Positions 32,535 through 64,000 of a stretch of 64,000 nucleotides of DNA are shown here, piece by piece. How positions within the stretch are numbered: position 1 is the first letter of the stretch; each line of letters begins with the position of its first letter. Source of the stretch: Acanthaster planci. Taxonomy: Eukaryota > Echinodermata > Asteroidea > Valvatida > Acanthasteridae. The position numbers and the translations under genes are program-made. Under the pieces are notes generated by a model. It had not been told where the DNA came from. It made no database searches and was given only the letters and a program-made list of their open reading frames with translations. Where the stretch lies: positions 1,056,232 to 1,120,231 of the forward strand of contig NW_019091376.1 in the NCBI RefSeq assembly GCF_001949145.1. The letters run 5' to 3'.

Positions 32535-32998
32535 TAGTGGTCGGTGTTTCCCTTTTTTCCACAGTAGGTTTACGGTAGTTTTACATGAAGGCCAATTTGG
32601 TTTGACTCACTCTTTCCACGAGCTTTCCAATGCGGCATGTAACAGCCGTATGGTAAGTACTGAGTACTTCTTTATTGTTACCCTTTGACCTCCCCTGCAG
32701 CGCGCGTACTACTGTTATACTCACTGCTGCCGCACTCCTGCAAGAAAAAGTTGCTCGTACGAGCAGAGTTGCCTCGTAATTCCCGTTATTTAAAACTAAG
32801 AGTGGGACTGTAAACTTGCATAAATTTAGCTTGGCAAATCAATTCAAAGTTTCTGATCTTCGTTTAGTCAGCTGAACCAAAACTTAGTCGTTCGTACGGA
32901 AGGACAAGGACCGGGAAGGTGTGACATTGACACAGACAGCACAACACCGGTGAAGTTGACACTGCACTGCAGTAACACTAGAGCAAAGTGAGGTAGGC
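32535..32998 (+). repeat. Dispersed repeat, copy 2 (uninterrupted)
   Basis: Contains the left block (CCACAGTAGGTTTACGGTAG) and the right block (TTTGACTCACTCTTTCCACG) separated by about 25 bp. In the 16.6-18.4 kb copy the same blocks are separated by about 1.27 kb, so this copy looks like the empty site. Confidence 0.75.
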
Positions 32999-34284
32999 TA
33001 CGATGTTATGTTGGACTTTGGAGGTAGGCCCAAGTGGTTGCGGGAGGAACGGTGATGCCTCTATTGTCCTTTGAAAAAAATTCATATTTCCTGCAGGAAT
33101 TTGAACATGAACTTTTCCCTTTATAATATAGCCCAACCCTCAAAAAAAGCAACCCTTATGTGAATGCTTTAATTAAAATTTACTAGTGGATCCTGGCCTA
33201 GGCCTAACGTCACATGATGTAGGCTTACTTCTTTTGAAGTTGTAGAGTGTATCTTCAACGTGCTTTGTTCATCATCATCACCTTCACTTTATTTTCCACA
33301 TGATACATATACACATATATTGTGAAGACAATAGTCTGTATGGATGGAGACCCCTAAAAAGCATTGCTTGTCGAGTACAGGTCCCCAGTTATTAATACAT
33401 TATGTCAGATATAATAAAATATGAATAATCTTACGTTTTAATGCATATAGTAACTTAAGTAAGATGGATCATAACATCACATAATAACATAACATAACAT
33501 TTGTTGATGCAGATCATAACTGCATGATGGAGCATGGAGGAAAATAGCAGTATACTGCAGTGCTACGTGTACATGTACAGGGCTCTTGGATGGGTGTTGT
33601 GATTTGCCAAATGCCTGCATTTCCAATTAAAATTCATTCCTTGTTTGTTATCACCGCCCGACCGAATTTTCCTTACCATCCCGACTTTTTATCATATATT
33701 TGATTTTTTTATATTTCCAACTTTAATAACAAATTTCTGGCCCTTTTCAACCTTACAGATGTGTGTGCACCACAAAAATGATCTTGTGTTTTTAAAATTC
33801 TCTATTCTTGCCCTCAACCGTGACCAAGTGAGTCAGACCGTGTACAGCCAATCGTATGCAGTTCACATTTCAATGTACATGTACACAGGTACGTGGGTGT
33901 TTACAAAATAAACTTGAGGTGGTGGTGATTACCATATGAGGGCAGAAATTGAAGCCCAAGCCAGCATCAAGTGTTCGTTTGTTAAACATTAAAATACTGT
34001 TCAAGAAAGGTATTTTAGACTGAAAAGTCTGGAAATGCGAACTTGAAATATCAAATATCAGAGATCTTCCCAGCCCAAACATATAACTTTGAGTTATTAG
34101 GAATTATTTTTAATTGGTCTGAAGAATTCTTGTGAATCCAGTGCCTCTACAGAAAATGCATCTCCTTGATTTAGTTCAAATGGTGTTTTGGGTGTTATGG
34201 CTTCTTGCTACACTGTACAATGTAACACTCCCTGAACAGTGATGCTGGTATATATGGGAAGAACCACCCGCATAGGGCTTGGTA
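32999..34284. other. Intergenic, no gene seen
   Basis: Includes AACATAACAT simple repeats near 33475-33500 and TACATG runs; no recognisable gene. Confidence 0.4.
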
Positions 34285-34358
34285 CATGTACATGTAGCTA
34301 AGTTGGTAGAACGGTGGTAGAGGGTTCTGGAGGTCGTAGATTCAAATCCCACTCAATA
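34285..34358 (+). repeat. tRNA-like SINE head or tRNA pseudogene
   Basis: TAGCTAAGTTGG fits a pol III A box, and about 37 bp on GATTCAAATCC fits a B box, with tRNA-like sequence between (GGAGGTCGTAGATTCAAATC). The acceptor stem does not pair convincingly, so a functional tRNA is unlikely. Confidence 0.5.
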
Positions 34359-34504
34359 TCTTTATGTTTCAAGTACATACAAGTAAGGATGCGAGTTTTC
34401 AGGCAAAAGTCTGATTTTAGGCTAGTACATCTACATTTATCGACTGATTTCAGGCCTTTATTAACATGGCTTAAGGTACATGTACATGTACACGTATGTG
34501 TATT

Positions 34505-34938
34505 ATATTGTCATTTGCAAAAGTTTAGGACCACCCATAGAAAATGCATTAACCTGAAGGAAAACCAAACTTAAACCAATCAATCATGGCAACTTATGTT
34601 TATTTTCAATGTGTAACCTTGGTACCTTGGTTGAACATTTTTGAATACATTTCCATGATTTGACATGTTAACAGTCTAATATTCAGTTTTCCCTCCCTTA
34701 TTTCTGATTGCTTAGACTGGCTTTTTTACCCATGCTGCCTTGCAGACAAAATGTCATACAAGACCTGCCCTTGCAAAAAATTTGATTCAAATGGGTACAT
34801 GTAGCACTATACTGGTGTTATGCACCACTGTAAAATCATGTTCAGTAATCATTCAGTGAGACAGTGTAATGCAGGCCCAGTGACAGAAATACCAATGAAC
34901 TTCAAGGTGGTCTTAAACTTTTGCAGATGACTGCAGTA
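34505..34938. mobile_element. Tc1/mariner-like MITE in copine B upstream region
   Basis: The left end reads GTCATTTGCAAAAGTTTAGG ACCACC. The right end, inverted, reads GTCATCTGCAAAAGTTTAAG ACCACC. The inverted ends are about 28-30 bp and the interior is non-coding. The AAAAGTTTAAGACCACC style is typical of Tc1-like ends. It stops about 165 bp before the copine B start codon. Confidence 0.7.
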
Positions 34939-35103
34939 GGCTTTGCTTTACATTTAGACTTGGGACAAGAGCTGTATTGGAACTCCCAAAATATCAACCA
35001 GGGATCACTATGCGGCACCAAGATGCATTCACGAAATAAGGTTAGACTTAGAGTGGGAAAGTTGAAGACTTCTCTCATTCTGTTTTGCAAGGTTTGACTC
35101 AAG

Positions 35104-61645
<26,542 letters not shown>

Positions 61646-62631
61646 GCTGTGTGAAAGCTGCTGACAAACCTTTTTGGCCTTGTGCTGAGAGAGATTTAAA
61701 TATATTTCCATCCTTCAGAATCATTCAGTCCTTCCATTTGCGAAGGTCCTAATTTGCTATAAGTCAGGGAACCAGATTTGAGTGTTAGGTACACTTGTCA
61801 ATTGGGTAACCAAGTGTGAAAGTTGCCAGCCAGCCTGGTACCTGACCAGACATTTACATGAACATCAATGCTGAACTTGAGCACACTTCGTAGTTACAAT
61901 TACTGCACTAAGACACCAAGGACACACCATATTATACTAATACTACTAATAATGGCAATGCAGCATGGGTTGTTAAGGTCAGCTGAGAGATATTAGGTTG
62001 TAGCGCCGTGGGCGTATTTATCTGTAATATAATCCATTCTGAAGATGTTTATAATGAAACAGTGGTGGAGGTTACACTTAATGGATTACATGCAGTGGAA
62101 GTCATTTGCATTATGCCTGGGGACAGATATGGTTTGCACATAAATTCTGACCAGTGGATTGAACCAAAAGAGATTCTGTGAGAGACCAGATATTTTAATG
62201 GCTCCGAAACGCATCATCTTAGTGTAAACTTAGTGTAAATAGAGGATTCGTGTGGCCAGATGCAAATTCATTGCAGCGCTTGTGTTCTTTTTGTATGTGT
62301 ACACTGCTTTTATTTTGAAATCAACCGTTGTCTTGGGAAACAGTTTGCTCGGAGTCTTTCTTGTTAACCAGTACAACTTCAGAATGTGATCCCCTAAGTT
62401 TGTGTACAGGATGCAAAAGCTGAATCTGTTAATTTGTGACTGTGGATTGAGAATACACATCCGTCACTTTCTTGGAGTGTCCGTCAGTAACACAAATAAT
62501 TGCAGAGGCTGGTAATACAATACTTGTAAGTTTCTAATGTCAAATTTCTGCTCAAAAGGTAGAAACCTGACTCCATAATGTAGTTTAGAAAATCACACAT
62601 ACTTTTTATCTTCCTTCATGTATGCATTTCT
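61646..62631. other. Copine B 3' region
   Basis: Presumed 3' UTR followed by intergenic DNA. No canonical AATAAA was recognised soon after the stop codon, so the transcript end could not be placed. Confidence 0.35.
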
Positions 62632-62815
62632 TCCTCTCGCTGTAAGGTCAGTTCATACTTGACACAAAAGCAAACAGAAACAAGATTTTATGATGTCGGG
62701 TCAAACATTCATGCTACAAATTATCCTCTCGCTGTAAGGTCAGTTCATACTTGACACAAAAGCAAACAGAAACAAGACTTTATGATGTCGCGTCAAACAT
62801 TCATGCTACAAATTT
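62632..62815 (+). repeat. Two tandem 92-bp units
   Basis: The unit TCCTCTCGCTGTAAGGTCAG... ending GCTACAAATT is repeated twice with only a few differences. Its core GTCAGTTCATACTTGACACA and TTTATGATGTCG resembles the arms of the MITE at 37546-37731. Confidence 0.85.
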
Positions 62816-64000
62816 ACAAAAGTTGAGCACAGTTTGACTCAACCGAATTTTGCAGCAAACATTCCTATTATGTCAAATTGGCTTGGCTGTCACATTCGCT
62901 TGGAGTAGGAAGCATCTTTTACAATGTAACATTCGGAAATTTTAATATATTGTGGGTGGAAAAGCCTCCCAGATGTCCATGGTGCACTATGCTACGTAAG
63001 GCATCTATCTTTCCATAACACTCTGTTGTGATCCCATTGCCCCCCCATGAGGAAGGTAAAGCCCTCATTCGGCAGCAAACTGGTAACCAGGGATCAATTC
63101 CGAGGCATTTCAAGCAAATTAGTGATACGTATGCCCTCTTGTCTTTTTTCTTATCTGTTTATTCCCTTTTAAAGTTTTAATTTTGTTTATTTCGGGGGAA
63201 ATTACTCCCCTACCCCTGTGATGCTAATGCTAGCTGAGGACACAAATTCATTAGATCTTGAGGCAGGCATTAAGCTGCTGTCTTTGGCAGATGTCATCGG
63301 CAGCTATTCAGCATGACAAGTATTTGTTGCCTGCAGCCTGATTGGCCAGGTAACAACAGGCCCAAGGGAGCTATCGAAGAAAATGTAAAAGGAAAGCAAC
63401 ATGCAGCAGTTGGATCAAAACACGCAACCCTCTCGACCAAATTATGCTGACCAGTCTCTGAGCGATAATAGAGGATTTCACTCAAAGGTACAACCTTGTA
63501 CAGAACCCCCAAACAAAAAAAATCAGCTTATAAACAAATGAAAACTACTCACCCTTGACCCATAAGGAAGCACCCTAACTACCAACTCAGCATTTTTATT
63601 TTTCAGTTCAGACTCCGGTACAGACTGTACAGGAAGTACACCCCAGGCAGTCAGGATTCTACGCATTGATATGATGCCTTGATATTTGTTGTTTGAAGCC
63701 AGTCACATCCTTATTTTGTTTGCAGTATCTTGTGTTCAGTCCTTGACACAGTCTAAGCATTGTCTGTCAGGGTATGACTTTGCAGATTCTCATTTTGTCA
63801 CCAGCCTTGAGATTTATTTTACCTTGTTCAGGCCACTTGTCGATTTTCCAGGTTATATTTTCCCAAATTCTCATTGCAGCTTTGAATTGTCAAGTCATGC
63901 CATGGGCTCTAGGTATTTAAGGCAAAGAAAAAATAGAATCTTGTCTTTTTTTGAAGACGGAGGCATTTTTCCTGCAGATTTTGCCAGGATGTTGGAAGGA
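62816..64000. other. Intergenic, no supported gene
   Basis: A splice acceptor ending at 63606 is followed by a short frame (FRLRYRLYRKYTPGSQDSTH, stop at 63667-63669) that could be a small terminal exon but has no family resemblance. Nothing else was recognised. Confidence 0.3.

Overview
This is nuclear genomic DNA from an animal, most likely a marine invertebrate. Genes are split into many short exons with GT-AG introns. Intergenic and intronic DNA is AT-rich, full of TACATG/ACATGT microsatellite runs, and dense in short inverted-repeat and SINE-like elements. The protein families and repeat style suggest a deuterostome such as a cephalochordate, echinoderm or hemichordate, but the sequence alone does not fix the species. 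There are no prokaryotic features, rRNA genes or CRISPR arrays.

The left 12 kb holds one minus-strand gene, the ubiquitin-specific protease USP10. Thirteen coding exons could be joined in frame (10711 down to 1), with a candidate first exon at 12263-12241. The protein has an N-terminal FGDF motif, a long Q-rich and disordered region, a SWAxLF motif, and a USP catalytic core with Cys, QED, His and Asp boxes. Its last roughly 25 codons lie beyond the left edge. A decayed partial copy of its large exon lies at 14935-15750.

From 12.3 to 21.2 kb there is no intact gene. The stretch holds the likely USP10 promoter, the pseudogene fragment and several inverted-repeat elements, including a foldback-like insertion (16646-17915) whose apparent empty site is found again at 32.58 kb.

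From 21.2 to 61.6 kb two copine genes lie head to tail on the plus strand (21246-30059 and 35104-61645). Each has 17 coding exons of nearly identical length and phase and encodes 558 residues: C2A, C2B and a vWA/copine domain. They most resemble the vertebrate CPNE5/CPNE8 type. The second gene has two 41-bp versions of its exon 2 that look mutually exclusive and swap calcium-binding loop 1 of C2A. The first gene has lost aspartates in calcium-binding loop 3 of C2B. The second gene's introns 13 and 15 are greatly enlarged and hold repeats.

The last 2.4 kb shows a 92-bp tandem repeat and no convincing gene. USP10 and the copines share no known pathway, so the neighbourhood is probably positional. 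All gene calls rest on reading exon translations and splice sites by eye against remembered family sequences; no search was run.
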